Positions 25,377-32,869 of a DNA stretch of 64,000 bases are shown piece after piece. Each line of letters opens with the position of its first letter. The first letter of the stretch is position 1. This DNA comes from Brevundimonas bacteroides DSM 4726. Its GTDB lineage: Bacteria > Pseudomonadota > Alphaproteobacteria > Caulobacterales > Caulobacteraceae. Position numbers and translations under genes: made by a program. A model generated the notes under the pieces. That model searched no databases. It was not told where the DNA came from and worked only from the letters and a program-made list of their open reading frames with translations. The stretch lies in assembly GCF_000701445.1 (NCBI RefSeq), contig NZ_KL370782.1, forward strand, positions 1-64,000. The letters run 5' to 3'.

Positions 25377-27688
25377 TAGGCGAACTCCCCGTTATCCGCG
25401 TGAATCCCGCCCATGAACTGACGGAACTCGGCGCGAAGCTGGGCCATGACGTCGCGAAACACGGTCTGGGCATCCGCGCCGGTGACGTGAAAGGGCCCGA
25501 TCTGCGGGGCGAAGGTGTATCGCCGCTCCCCGCCGCGACCGCTCCCGGCGCGCTGCAGCTGGTCGTTCGGATAAACCGTCCCCGATCGCCCAGCCTTGAA
25601 GATCTCGGGACCTTCCTCGCCGACCAGATACTCGGCGCCCTGGCGGACGTGACCGCCCCGGGCGCGAGCGCCCGCAAGACGGGGAGCTGCGCCAGGGGCG
25701 GGCGGACGTCCGGGCCCAGGCGGGCGGGTCCCGCCGGCGCGTGGCGTCGGAAGGTTCGGAGCCTGTCCGCCGTTGCGCAGGCGGGCCCACATTTCCCCGG
25801 CCTTCTGGATCACGGTCGCGATCCCGCCGATCAGGCGGGCGATCCAGACGACAACGCCGCCGATCGCCCGTCCGGCCGACTCGCCCCAGCCGCGCCAGCT
25901 TCCCTCGGACCCCCCGCTGTCGCCGAGGAGCCTGCGAACCCATCCGACGACGGAGGAGATCCCGTCGATCAGGGGCTGCAGAGCCGGACGAACGGGCGCG
26001 ATCGCGGCCATGAAACCGCTCGCGAACCCGGCGAAGAAGGCTTTCACCTTGGACCAGTTTTCGATGATCCAGGCCGCAGCCAGGACCAGGATCCCGATCC
26101 CGCTTCCGATCAGAAGCCCCCGGAAAGCGAGCTTGGTAAGCGCCAGGGCGCCCCGGACCATGCGCAGGGGGTTGAGCATCGTAAGCAGCCCGGTCGCCAT
26201 GCCGCGAACGCCACCCGCCCGCATGCTGCGCGAGAAGATCGTCGCCTGCAGCGTTGCCGCCATGTATGCGCCGACCAGCTGGCGGCGCAGCCCCAGGGCC
26301 AGCTCGACGACGGCCGAACCCATGCCGACCATCCCGCCGCGCGTTCGATTCAGCTGGCCCCGGAATCCGATCAGCCCGAGGCCGAGATCCGCAAGGCCGG
26401 CCAACATCTGCGCCTTGCCGAACCGGAAAGCGAGCGTCGCGAGCCGAAGGGCGATCAGGGCCGCGACAGAGCCGACGACAAAGCGTGTCAAGCCAGGGAA
26501 GCGCTCGGCCATGGCCGCGACGCCGTCGGCGAAGGGACCGATGACGCCGAGGACACTGTTAATCCCGGGAAGCAGAGCCGTTCCGAAGCTGATCGCCAGG
26601 TTCTGGATCTTCGCCTTGAACGCGTCCGCCGCAGCGGCCGACGTCTGCATGCGCCGGGCGAAGTCCTGGTCGACGACGTCGCCGCCGTTAGCCGCAGCCG
26701 CCCGGATCCGGCGATACTCTTCCAGGTTCTGGATTAGCGGACGCAGCCCCTTCTGAACCTGCGCGTCCTCGAACAGGTCGCCGATCTTCGACAGATCGCC
26801 CCGGAGCGTCCGGTTCGTGATCTCGGCGATCGCCTCGATCGGCGTGAGCCCGCGCTCGGCGGCCTGGCGCAGCGAGGCCTCCAGGTCGACTCCCATCGCC
26901 GCGAACTTCCGCCGCGTCGCCGGCGCGTTGATCTTCTGCAGCACGTTCGACAGGTTCGTCGCAGCCTCGGCGCTGTCGCCCGCGCCCTTTCGAGCGATCT
27001 GCAGGGCGGCGGCCAGATCGGCGACGGCGGGCGTCCCCGTCTGGCCCAGCGCCGCAGCCGCAGCCGTCAGGCTGGGGAAGTACTGCGCCATGTCGCGCAG
27101 CTCGAACGCGCCTTCCTTGCCCGCGATCGCCATGACGCTGAGCGCCCGCGACGTCTGATTGAACGGGACGTCCAGGTTATCGACGGCAGCGAAGCTGGCC
27201 CGGGCGAGATCTTCGATCTGGGCCCGATAGGCCGTCGCCGCCCGGCCGATCGGCCGCATCATCGTGACCGCCTGGTTCGGATCCAGGCCGAAGCCGGCCA
27301 GGACGTCGACGCCGGCGGCGATCTCCTGCGCCGAACGGTTCACCTGCGGCCCAAGCGCCCGGATCGAGGATCCGAGCTGGAGCTGCGCCCGCCGGCTCAG
27401 GTTGGCCTTCTGGCCGATATCCTCAAGGACGGATTCGAACTCTCGCGCCGCCGCATAGGGACGCGAGAGGGCGAAGCCGAGGGCGACGGCCGTCGCGGCC
27501 GTGTCGACCAGGTCGGCGCGCAGCCGTCCGATGTTCTGACGGTTCGCGTCGGCCATCGCGCGCAGGCGCTGGCCATTGGCTTCGGAGATCGCCTGAGTGA
27601 TCCCCCGGACCGACTGCGCCGCCCGGCGGGCGGGAGCCGTCACGCGATCGATCAGGGACAGGATCAGCTGCGACGTGCGGCGGGACAT
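25376..27688 (-). CDS. Tail tape measure protein
   Basis: 770 residues, the longest tail gene. The N-terminal half is helical and matches the TP901-core tape measure family (ILSLIDRVTAPARRAAQSVRGI..., LPGINSVLGVIGPFADGVAAMAERFPGL). The middle has hydrophobic segments (GLLIGSGIGILVLAAAWIIENW; FAGFASGFMAAIAP), and a Pro/Gly/Arg-rich linker precedes the C-terminal end. It sets tail length and enters the cell envelope at injection. Its size suggests a tail of roughly 110-115 nm by the usual 0.15 nm-per-residue rule. Confidence 0.9.
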   Translation of the reverse strand: MSRRTSQLILSLIDRVTAPARRAAQSVRGITQAISEANGQRLRAMADANRQNIGRLRADLVDTAATAVALGFALSRPYAAAREFESVLEDIGQKANLSRRAQLQLGSSIRALGPQVNRSAQEIAAGVDVLAGFGLDPNQAVTMMRPIGRAATAYRAQIEDLARASFAAVDNLDVPFNQTSRALSVMAIAGKEGAFELRDMAQYFPSLTAAAAALGQTGTPAVADLAAALQIARKGAGDSAEAATNLSNVLQKINAPATRRKFAAMGVDLEASLRQAAERGLTPIEAIAEITNRTLRGDLSKIGDLFEDAQVQKGLRPLIQNLEEYRRIRAAAANGGDVVDQDFARRMQTSAAAADAFKAKIQNLAISFGTALLPGINSVLGVIGPFADGVAAMAERFPGLTRFVVGSVAALIALRLATLAFRFGKAQMLAGLADLGLGLIGFRGQLNRTRGGMVGMGSAVVELALGLRRQLVGAYMAATLQATIFSRSMRAGGVRGMATGLLTMLNPLRMVRGALALTKLAFRGLLIGSGIGILVLAAAWIIENWSKVKAFFAGFASGFMAAIAPVRPALQPLIDGISSVVGWVRRLLGDSGGSEGSWRGWGESAGRAIGGVVVWIARLIGGIATVIQKAGEMWARLRNGGQAPNLPTPRAGGTRPPGPGRPPAPGAAPRLAGARARGGHVRQGAEYLVGEEGPEIFKAGRSGTVYPNDQLQRAGSGRGGERRYTFAPQIGPFHVTGADAQTVFRDVMAQLRAEFRQFMGGIHADNGEFA

Positions 27689-27697
27689 TCGGATCTC

Positions 27698-27799
27698 CTA
27701 TTTCGTCCAGCCCCTGGCCCGGGCGATGCGCAGCGCCTCGGAATGCCAGAGGCGCAGCCTGGACCAGCGAAGCCGAAGCAGCTGGTCCAGGTCGCCCAT
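27698..27799 (-). CDS. gpE'-like frameshift extension (tail assembly chaperone)
   Basis: A 33-codon frame from ATG 27799 to TAG 27698, too short for usual ORF calling. The peptide ends WHSEALRIARARGWTK. It lies in the -1 frame of the upstream E gene, and that -1 frame is open without a stop from the slippery heptamer at 27880-27886 through to 27698. It is therefore probably made as an E-E' fusion of 142 residues, as in P2 and lambda (G/GT), rather than from its own ATG. Confidence 0.7.
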   Translation of the reverse strand: MGDLDQLLRLRWSRLRLWHSEALRIARARGWTK

Positions 27800-27801
27800 G
27801 T

Positions 27802-28125
27802 TCAGGACGTGTGCCGTATCGGCAGCGAGGGCTCGCCACCCTCGCCAGTCGGAACCGGCGAGGAGCCCGTCGAGGAGGGCAAAGGGTCGAGCTGTTTGAC
27901 CTCGGCCATGGCCGCCTCCAGATCCGACTGGCGCATCTTGCGGACGACTTCGATCGGCGTGTCGCCATCGGCGGCGATCAGTTCGATCATGGCCTTGATC
28001 TCGTTACCCCCGGCCATCACCGCCTCCTGGAACGTCTCCAGGGCGCCGAGCGAGGGGTCGAAGTCGACGACGGTCCAAGCCTTGCCGTCGTGGTGGATCG
28101 TCTTTTTGAGCGTGACCTGGGCCAT
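27802..28125 (-). CDS. Tail assembly chaperone, P2 gpE / Mu gp41-like
   Basis: 107 residues, located between tube and tape measure as in P2. Core sequence VTLKKTIHHDGKAWTVVDFDPSLGALETFQEA...MIELIAADGDTPIEVVRKMRQSDLEAA is typical of the phage tail assembly chaperone E/gp41 family. Residues after the frameshift site (80-82) are unlike the core (Pro/Ser/Gly-rich), which fits a zero-frame terminal tail with the alternative -1 product as the second form. Confidence 0.85.
   Translation of the reverse strand: MAQVTLKKTIHHDGKAWTVVDFDPSLGALETFQEAVMAGGNEIKAMIELIAADGDTPIEVVRKMRQSDLEAAMAEVKQLDPLPSSTGSSPVPTGEGGEPSLPIRHTS
27880..27886 (-). other. Programmed -1 frameshift heptamer C CCT TTG
   Basis: On the minus strand the heptamer is CCCTTTG, in the E reading frame as (ga)C-CCT-TTG, i.e. 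X XXY YYZ, covering codons Asp80-Pro81-Leu82. After a -1 slip the frame reads CCC TTT GCC CTC... and stays open for 60 further codons to 27698. The position, phase and downstream frame match the conserved tail-chaperone frameshift of dsDNA phages. Confidence 0.75.
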
Positions 28126-28129
28126 CGGC

Positions 28130-28666
28130 TTAGCCCTGGATCCCCAGCATGCGGTTCGTTTCCGCTTGCTGGTCGACGCCGTTCATGCGGAGCGTATTGG
28201 TGAAGAAATCCCAATAGATCAGCTCGCGCCCGCCGAAGCTCAGCTCATAGTGCATGACCTGGCTGATCGAGTACTCGTCGCCGTTCAGCTCGCCGCGCTT
28301 GTACGCGTCGGGCGCGACCTTGCCGAGGCGTCCCTCGATCGAGGCGATCGACTGGATCGCCTGGCCGGTGCGCTGATCGCGCATCACGCCATACCCGGTG
28401 AAGCGGGTCAGCCGTTTCGCGCCCAGACCGAACTGCGTCAGCAGCTCGGGATCGAAGCCCTTGAGCTTGAACGTCGGCTCCAGCTTCTGGATTCCGACGG
28501 CGAACTCGACCTGAACGGCCGCGCCGCCGGCCATATGCTCCTGATACATCTCCTGGAGATCGGGGAGCTTGAACTCCTCCAGGGTCAGATGCTTCGAGTT
28601 CGACGGGTCATGGTCGCCCGCGAACAGGTTCACGGCTTCCATGAGATAGAAGGTAGATGCGGCCAT
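28130..28666 (-). CDS. Major tail tube protein (P2 FII-like)
   Basis: 178 residues, usual length of gpFII. Recognised from AASTFYLMEAVNLFAGDHDPSNSKHLTLEEFKLPDLQEMYQEHMAGGA and the later LTQFGLGAKRLTRFTGYGVMRD. It forms the inner tube of the contractile tail. It follows the sheath gene by 54 bp. Confidence 0.92.
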   Translation of the reverse strand: MAASTFYLMEAVNLFAGDHDPSNSKHLTLEEFKLPDLQEMYQEHMAGGAAVQVEFAVGIQKLEPTFKLKGFDPELLTQFGLGAKRLTRFTGYGVMRDQRTGQAIQSIASIEGRLGKVAPDAYKRGELNGDEYSISQVMHYELSFGGRELIYWDFFTNTLRMNGVDQQAETNRMLGIQG

Positions 28667-28720
28667 CGGCCTGCGCTCCTCTTGAGGGGGTGATTAGGAA
28701 GGCGAGGGAGCGGCCCGGGC

Positions 28721-29971
28721 TCAGGCCGAGGCCTGGCCCGAGAGGCTTTCGAGCAGGTCGTCCAGGGCGTCGCGGTAGCGGGCCGACTGGATCGTCATAT
28801 GACGCAGGACCGGGGCTTCCTCGAACGCGGTCCGGATCACGATCCGCCCCAGCCGCAGCTGATCGGGCTGGTTCTGGTCCGCGCGGAACTCGACCTTGGA
28901 TCCGAGGATATCGCCGTCGGCTTCCCGGTCGCGCAGCTCATACTTCACCGTGTCCAGGATCGTCCGCAGGACGTTGCCCGTCAGGTTGAAGCGGCCGAGG
29001 TAGAACCGCAGCGTCCGCAGGAAAAACAGGTGAACGTAATCGCGGCCGCGCACCTGATGGTACTGACGCCAGAGTTCGTCCGGACCCGCGTTGTCGGTTC
29101 CGACGAAGACGAAGCCGCCGTCGGCGATCGCGCCGTCGACGCCACCTTCGCCGCGGACCACGATTCCGATCTGGTTCGCCAGGAGATCTTGTCCGCTGAT
29201 CGCGCCGTCCGTCAGGCTGAACGCGATCGCCCGCGCCGGTCCGACGCCGCCCAGGATCGGGCGGTTCGCCCAGCTCCGGAAGGGGCGGCCGCCGTTTTCA
29301 TGATCGACCTTGACGGCAAGGCCGAGGATCCTCGGCGCGAGCGGAACGGCCGTCGCGACGTTGCCGACCATGACTTTCCAGCCGCCGGTGATCGGGATCA
29401 GGCGCTTGTGCGCGATCGTCGCCCGCCAGGCCTTGTCGTTCGCGTCTGTGTCGTTCGGGCCCTCGACGACGGCGACGGCGAGCAGGCTGTCCAGGACAGC
29501 GCCCAGCGCCGCGCAGACGGCGTTCGCGGCCGCGCCGACGCGTTGATGCGTATAGCCCGGGACAGCGACCAGGCGGGGCGTCACGCCATGGGCGGTCGCG
29601 GCGGCCTTGAGGGCATGGATACCGCGATTGGCTGCGGTGATGTTCGCGATCGTCGCGGTGTCCTTGGCGGCCTGGTCGGCCCCGGCGCCCTCGGCGACGC
29701 GCACGATCACGATCTGCGCGGCCGTCTGGAACTCGCCGAGCTGATCATTGATCGCCGTCACGGCGTCGACCAGGGTTCCGGTCGCGCCGAGATCCGTCAG
29801 CGCCTGGGCGTCGTTCGAATAGATCAGAACCGGCGTGTCGACCGGATACTTGGCCTGGTCGGCCGCCGGGGCGGTGCCGACCAGGCCGACGACGGACATA
29901 TTCGCGCCAGCGACGCTACGCGGCTCCGTCGCCTCCTGATTGATGGAAAAGCCGAAAGTGGGGTCGGCCAT
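28721..29971 (-). CDS. Tail sheath protein (P2 FI-like)
   Basis: 416 residues. Sheath-family features: N-terminal TFGFSINQEATEPRSVAGANMSVVGLVGTAP, the PVLIYSNDAQALTDLGATGTL segment, and the C-terminal LFFLRTLRFYLGRFNLTGNVLRTILDTVKYELRDREADGDI. It drives injection by contraction around the tube. A terminator-like hairpin (29993-30015) lies just upstream, so sheath and tube probably have their own promoter. Confidence 0.93.
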   Translation of the reverse strand: MADPTFGFSINQEATEPRSVAGANMSVVGLVGTAPAADQAKYPVDTPVLIYSNDAQALTDLGATGTLVDAVTAINDQLGEFQTAAQIVIVRVAEGAGADQAAKDTATIANITAANRGIHALKAAATAHGVTPRLVAVPGYTHQRVGAAANAVCAALGAVLDSLLAVAVVEGPNDTDANDKAWRATIAHKRLIPITGGWKVMVGNVATAVPLAPRILGLAVKVDHENGGRPFRSWANRPILGGVGPARAIAFSLTDGAISGQDLLANQIGIVVRGEGGVDGAIADGGFVFVGTDNAGPDELWRQYHQVRGRDYVHLFFLRTLRFYLGRFNLTGNVLRTILDTVKYELRDREADGDILGSKVEFRADQNQPDQLRLGRIVIRTAFEEAPVLRHMTIQSARYRDALDDLLESLSGQASA

Positions 29972-29992
29972 GGTGGTTTCTCCTGGGGCATG

Positions 29993-30015
29993 AAAAAGCC
30001 GCCCCGAAAGGCGGC
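29993..30015 (-). terminator. Intrinsic terminator between fibre and sheath genes
   Basis: On the minus strand GCCGCC-tttcgg-GGCGGC is followed directly by TTTTT (plus-strand aaaaa at 29993-29997). It ends transcription from the fibre/baseplate genes just before the sheath start at 29971. Confidence 0.75.
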
Positions 30016-30029
30016 GCGGGATGGTCGGA

Positions 30030-30048
30030 ATGCGAACCGGGTTCGCAT
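30030..30048. repeat. Dispersed palindrome, copy 3
   Basis: ATGCGAACCGGGTTCGCAT, the full 19-bp consensus with a central G. It is intergenic, between the sheath gene and the gene ending at 30095, next to the terminator. Confidence 0.9.
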
Positions 30049-30094
30049 GGGGAGGCGGCTAGGCGATCTGGTTCGACCTTGGCCGCCAGGATCG

Positions 30095-30625
30095 TCAGGG
30101 CGTGATGATTTCGATCACGCGGGCCTGGGTAAGCACGCCGAGGTACGCGAACAGGGAGAGGCCTGCGAACGTATCGGGGTGGTTCAACTCGATGAACTCC
30201 GCCGGCAGATCGAACGCCTGCAAAACATCCTCGGCAGCCAGGAGCAGCGCGTTCGCTGGATCCTGATAGTCGGCGGCCGTGAGCGCGTTCAGTTCGCGCC
30301 GCAGCGCATTGACCGCGTAGCGCTCAGCTGGCGTCAGACGCCGCTGGAAATCCGCCTTAGTCACGCGCAGAGGCTGACGCGGCAGATCAACGAAGGCCGC
30401 GACCCTGACGACCTCGTCGCCCTCAACCGCAAGGGTCGAGGACGCGATCATCTGGCCAGGCGGAACCTCGGGCTCGACAATAGTGTAAACGCCGATCGCA
30501 GCCCGATCCTCAGCCGCCATAATGCTGAGGCTGGACCAGGAATGATCATTGTCGTCGCCGTCCCGATAGTCGACGCCGGGTGTAAGCTCGACGGGAACGC
30601 CGTCGAGGATGGTAGCGAATGCCAT
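30095..30625 (-). CDS. Tail fibre-associated protein of unknown function
   Basis: 176 residues. An N-terminal beta-rich part (AFATILDGVPVELTPGVDYRDGDDNDHSWSSLSIM) precedes a helical C-terminus with FQRRLTPAERYAVNALRRELNALTAADYQDP...LQAFDLPAEFIELNHPD. The latter resembles the helical part of fibre-assembly/fibre-associated proteins in other phages. Its place after the fibre and adhesin genes supports a fibre chaperone role, but this is an inference. Confidence 0.55.
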   Translation of the reverse strand: MAFATILDGVPVELTPGVDYRDGDDNDHSWSSLSIMAAEDRAAIGVYTIVEPEVPPGQMIASSTLAVEGDEVVRVAAFVDLPRQPLRVTKADFQRRLTPAERYAVNALRRELNALTAADYQDPANALLLAAEDVLQAFDLPAEFIELNHPDTFAGLSLFAYLGVLTQARVIEIITP

Positions 30626-30652
30626 TTTGGCCGCCCCTTTGTTTGAAGCTGA

Positions 30653-31300
30653 TTAAGCGACGTCGGCGGTTTCGATCGCTGGGAACTCTCGCCCCGGGCC
30701 CCAGATGATGCGCGCACCGGCAACGGAGTCACCCGCGCCGGACCCCTGCTGGCCGCAGAGACGCGCAATGGTGTCGGCCGCACCGTTAAGGGATGTCGGC
30801 GTATAGCCTGGCGGGCCCGAGTACTTCGCCGCGCCAGCACCGGGTCCCAAATCGTATCCGTGCCCGCCAGTCCTCAGGACCGCGCCAACGACAGAAGCAT
30901 CCGCCGAGCCTGAGCCGCCAGCCGAGCCAAAATAGGCCGCAACGCTGACAGAGCCGTCCCCCCGGCTTCCGCCGCCCGCAGTCAGGAGAGAGGTTGCGCC
31001 CCTGAGCAGCCTGGCAGAACCGCCGGAGCCCGCCCAAGAATCCGTGATGACAGTTAGGGTCTCGCCGGGCGTGACTGGCAGGCCGTTCACATAGACCAGG
31101 CCACCGCCGCCGCCGTATGCGACGATAGTGTTACCTTCCCCATCGTCGATGTTGTAGTTCGCGCCGCCTCCGCCGATCAGAACGACAGAGATTGCGGTTA
31201 CTAGCTCCGGCACCACGAAGGACTGACTGCCCTGGTTTCTCCAGAAGGCCTGTCCTTTCGGGCCGCCGGCGGCCGCGCCGACAAGGGCAGATCCGCGCAT
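30653..31300 (-). CDS. Glycine-rich fibre tip / adhesin candidate
   Basis: 215 residues from ATG 31300, which overlaps the fibre stop (TGATG). Glycine-rich clusters recur (IGGGGANY, YGGGGGLVYV, TAGGGSRGDGS, SAGGSGSADAS, RTGGHGYDLGPGAGAAKY). This pattern resembles glycine-rich motif adhesins such as the gp38 type that cap tail fibres and determine host range. A TTG at 31303 is an alternative start. Confidence 0.6.
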   Translation of the reverse strand: MRGSALVGAAAGGPKGQAFWRNQGSQSFVVPELVTAISVVLIGGGGANYNIDDGEGNTIVAYGGGGGLVYVNGLPVTPGETLTVITDSWAGSGGSARLLRGATSLLTAGGGSRGDGSVSVAAYFGSAGGSGSADASVVGAVLRTGGHGYDLGPGAGAAKYSGPPGYTPTSLNGAADTIARLCGQQGSGAGDSVAGARIIWGPGREFPAIETADVA

Positions 31301-32634
31301 CAAACGAAGCCCTTCATGAGCGGCGAAACGTTAGGGATGGCGCCGTCGTACCAAAGCGTCAGCTGATCGACCGCGTTGGCGGCGGTCGAGAGCGTGATCG
31401 CCGACGTCTTCTTGATCGCTGAGTTAACAGCAACCGTTCGCCCGCCCGTCGCGTCCTGGCTGATCTTGATGATCCCGACGTACCCATCATATGCGCCGAT
31501 CGGAGCGGCGATAACGATGTTTCCGATTGCTCGCATCTTGAAGTTAATGCCGGTGGAGAGATCCAGCGTCACCGCGCCTGACACGTTCCCCAGATCGACA
31601 AACGCCTGAGCATCCTTGAGAGCCTTCGCCACGACGAAAGCCGTGTCGTCAGCACCCTGACGGATCTGCGCGGGTGTGGCCGTATAGATGTTGAGGCCTA
31701 CGGTACGCATGAGGGCTTGAGACGCCTGGCCCAGCAAGGTTCGCGCGACCGCGGACAGGTCCGTAAGCGCCAACGCTCCCGCGCCTGTCGCGTAGGGCAG
31801 TTTGTTCGCCGCCAGGCCCAGTCCGGCCAAGGCGTCGCCGTTGGCGCTCTGGTTTTGTTTTCCGGCCAAGCCAGCCAGGATCGGAGCGGACGCATCCGCC
31901 ACGGCTTGCTGAATAGCGGCGGCCGCGTTCCTGAACGCCTCGGCTGCATCCCGGAAGACGCCCGCTTCGTTACGCTTCTCAGTGGCCACGCCTGCGGCGG
32001 CGGTTGATACGTCACGGGCGGCGACTGACACGCCAGCGGCGGCGATCGAGGCGTCGCGATGCTCAAGCGCAGTGTTTCGCGCGGCGACCGTCTCGCCGCG
32101 GACCGCCCGCCCTTCACTCAGCAGCGCTCTCTGGGAAAGCGTCGATCCAGCGATCGCCGCAATCTGCCATGAGGCCCAAGGGCCTGGGGCGCCGGTGAAC
32201 GCCTCGACGCGCACGTCCCACTGTCCGATAAGGCGATCATAGCCGAGCGTCCGGACGACCGCGTAATCCTCGGGCCCGCCGCCCGTCCAGGTTAGGACGG
32301 CGTAAGGGCCGGGAGCAAAGAGATCCCGTTCCTCCTCGATAATCTCAAGCGCGAACTGCGCCTCAAGGGCGAGGGTCCGAGCCGTCGTCGAACGCGCCGT
32401 CAGCCACTGCAGTTGAGTGATCTGCAGGAGGCGATCCCGTAGCGATGCGATCACCTCCTCTGATCGGCCGAGGACCCGGTCGAGAACCAAGGAAAACCCC
32501 TGGTCCTCGCTCATTCGGGCGATCTCGGCCTTGGACAGCCTGTCGTCGAGATCCTTGAACCGGCGGTTCAGGAGATCGTCCGTCAGGGAGTCGTCGGGCT
32601 TGATCCGATAGATCTCCTCGAACCGGGTCGTCAT
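31300..32634 (-). CDS. Tail fibre protein with coiled-coil shaft
   Basis: 444 residues. The N-terminal region (EEIYRIKPDDSLTDDLLNRRFKDLDDRLSKAE) is helical and probably attaches to the baseplate. A long Ala-rich coiled coil covers about 190-270 (SVAARDVSTAAAGVATEKRNEAGVFRDAAEAFRNAAAAIQQAV), and a beta-rich C-terminal domain follows (NVSGAVTLDLSTGINFKMRAIGNIVIAAP). It is co-transcribed with the adhesin candidate downstream. Confidence 0.75.
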   Translation of the reverse strand: MTTRFEEIYRIKPDDSLTDDLLNRRFKDLDDRLSKAEIARMSEDQGFSLVLDRVLGRSEEVIASLRDRLLQITQLQWLTARSTTARTLALEAQFALEIIEEERDLFAPGPYAVLTWTGGGPEDYAVVRTLGYDRLIGQWDVRVEAFTGAPGPWASWQIAAIAGSTLSQRALLSEGRAVRGETVAARNTALEHRDASIAAAGVSVAARDVSTAAAGVATEKRNEAGVFRDAAEAFRNAAAAIQQAVADASAPILAGLAGKQNQSANGDALAGLGLAANKLPYATGAGALALTDLSAVARTLLGQASQALMRTVGLNIYTATPAQIRQGADDTAFVVAKALKDAQAFVDLGNVSGAVTLDLSTGINFKMRAIGNIVIAAPIGAYDGYVGIIKISQDATGGRTVAVNSAIKKTSAITLSTAANAVDQLTLWYDGAIPNVSPLMKGFV

Positions 32635-32637
32635 GGA

Positions 32638-32856
32638 TCAGTCCCCTTTCGGAGGCTCGGCGACCAGCTCGGCCGACGCGATCGCGTCCTCCAGCTGGGC
32701 CGCGACGTCGCCCCGCAGTTCGAGGGCGTCTGCGCCGGGCGACAGGAACCGGCCTGAACCGGCCGGATATTCGACGGACCGCGACAGCTGGACGCTGTAG
32801 CGGCGCGCAGGATCGAACCGCGCCCCGGAAGGCGCGGCTGCAGGTTTTCTGGCCAT
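32638..32856 (-). CDS. Small phage tail-region protein of unknown function
   Basis: 72 residues, no recognised family. The central segment FDPARRYSVQLSRSVEYPAGSGRFLSPGADALELRGDVAAQL resembles short proteins often found beside fibre genes in alphaproteobacterial prophages. It sits between the fibre and a large baseplate-region protein with gaps of 3 and 13 bp. Confidence 0.55.
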   Translation of the reverse strand: MARKPAAAPSGARFDPARRYSVQLSRSVEYPAGSGRFLSPGADALELRGDVAAQLEDAIASAELVAEPPKGD

Positions 32857-32869
32857 CGTTGGCTGGTCC

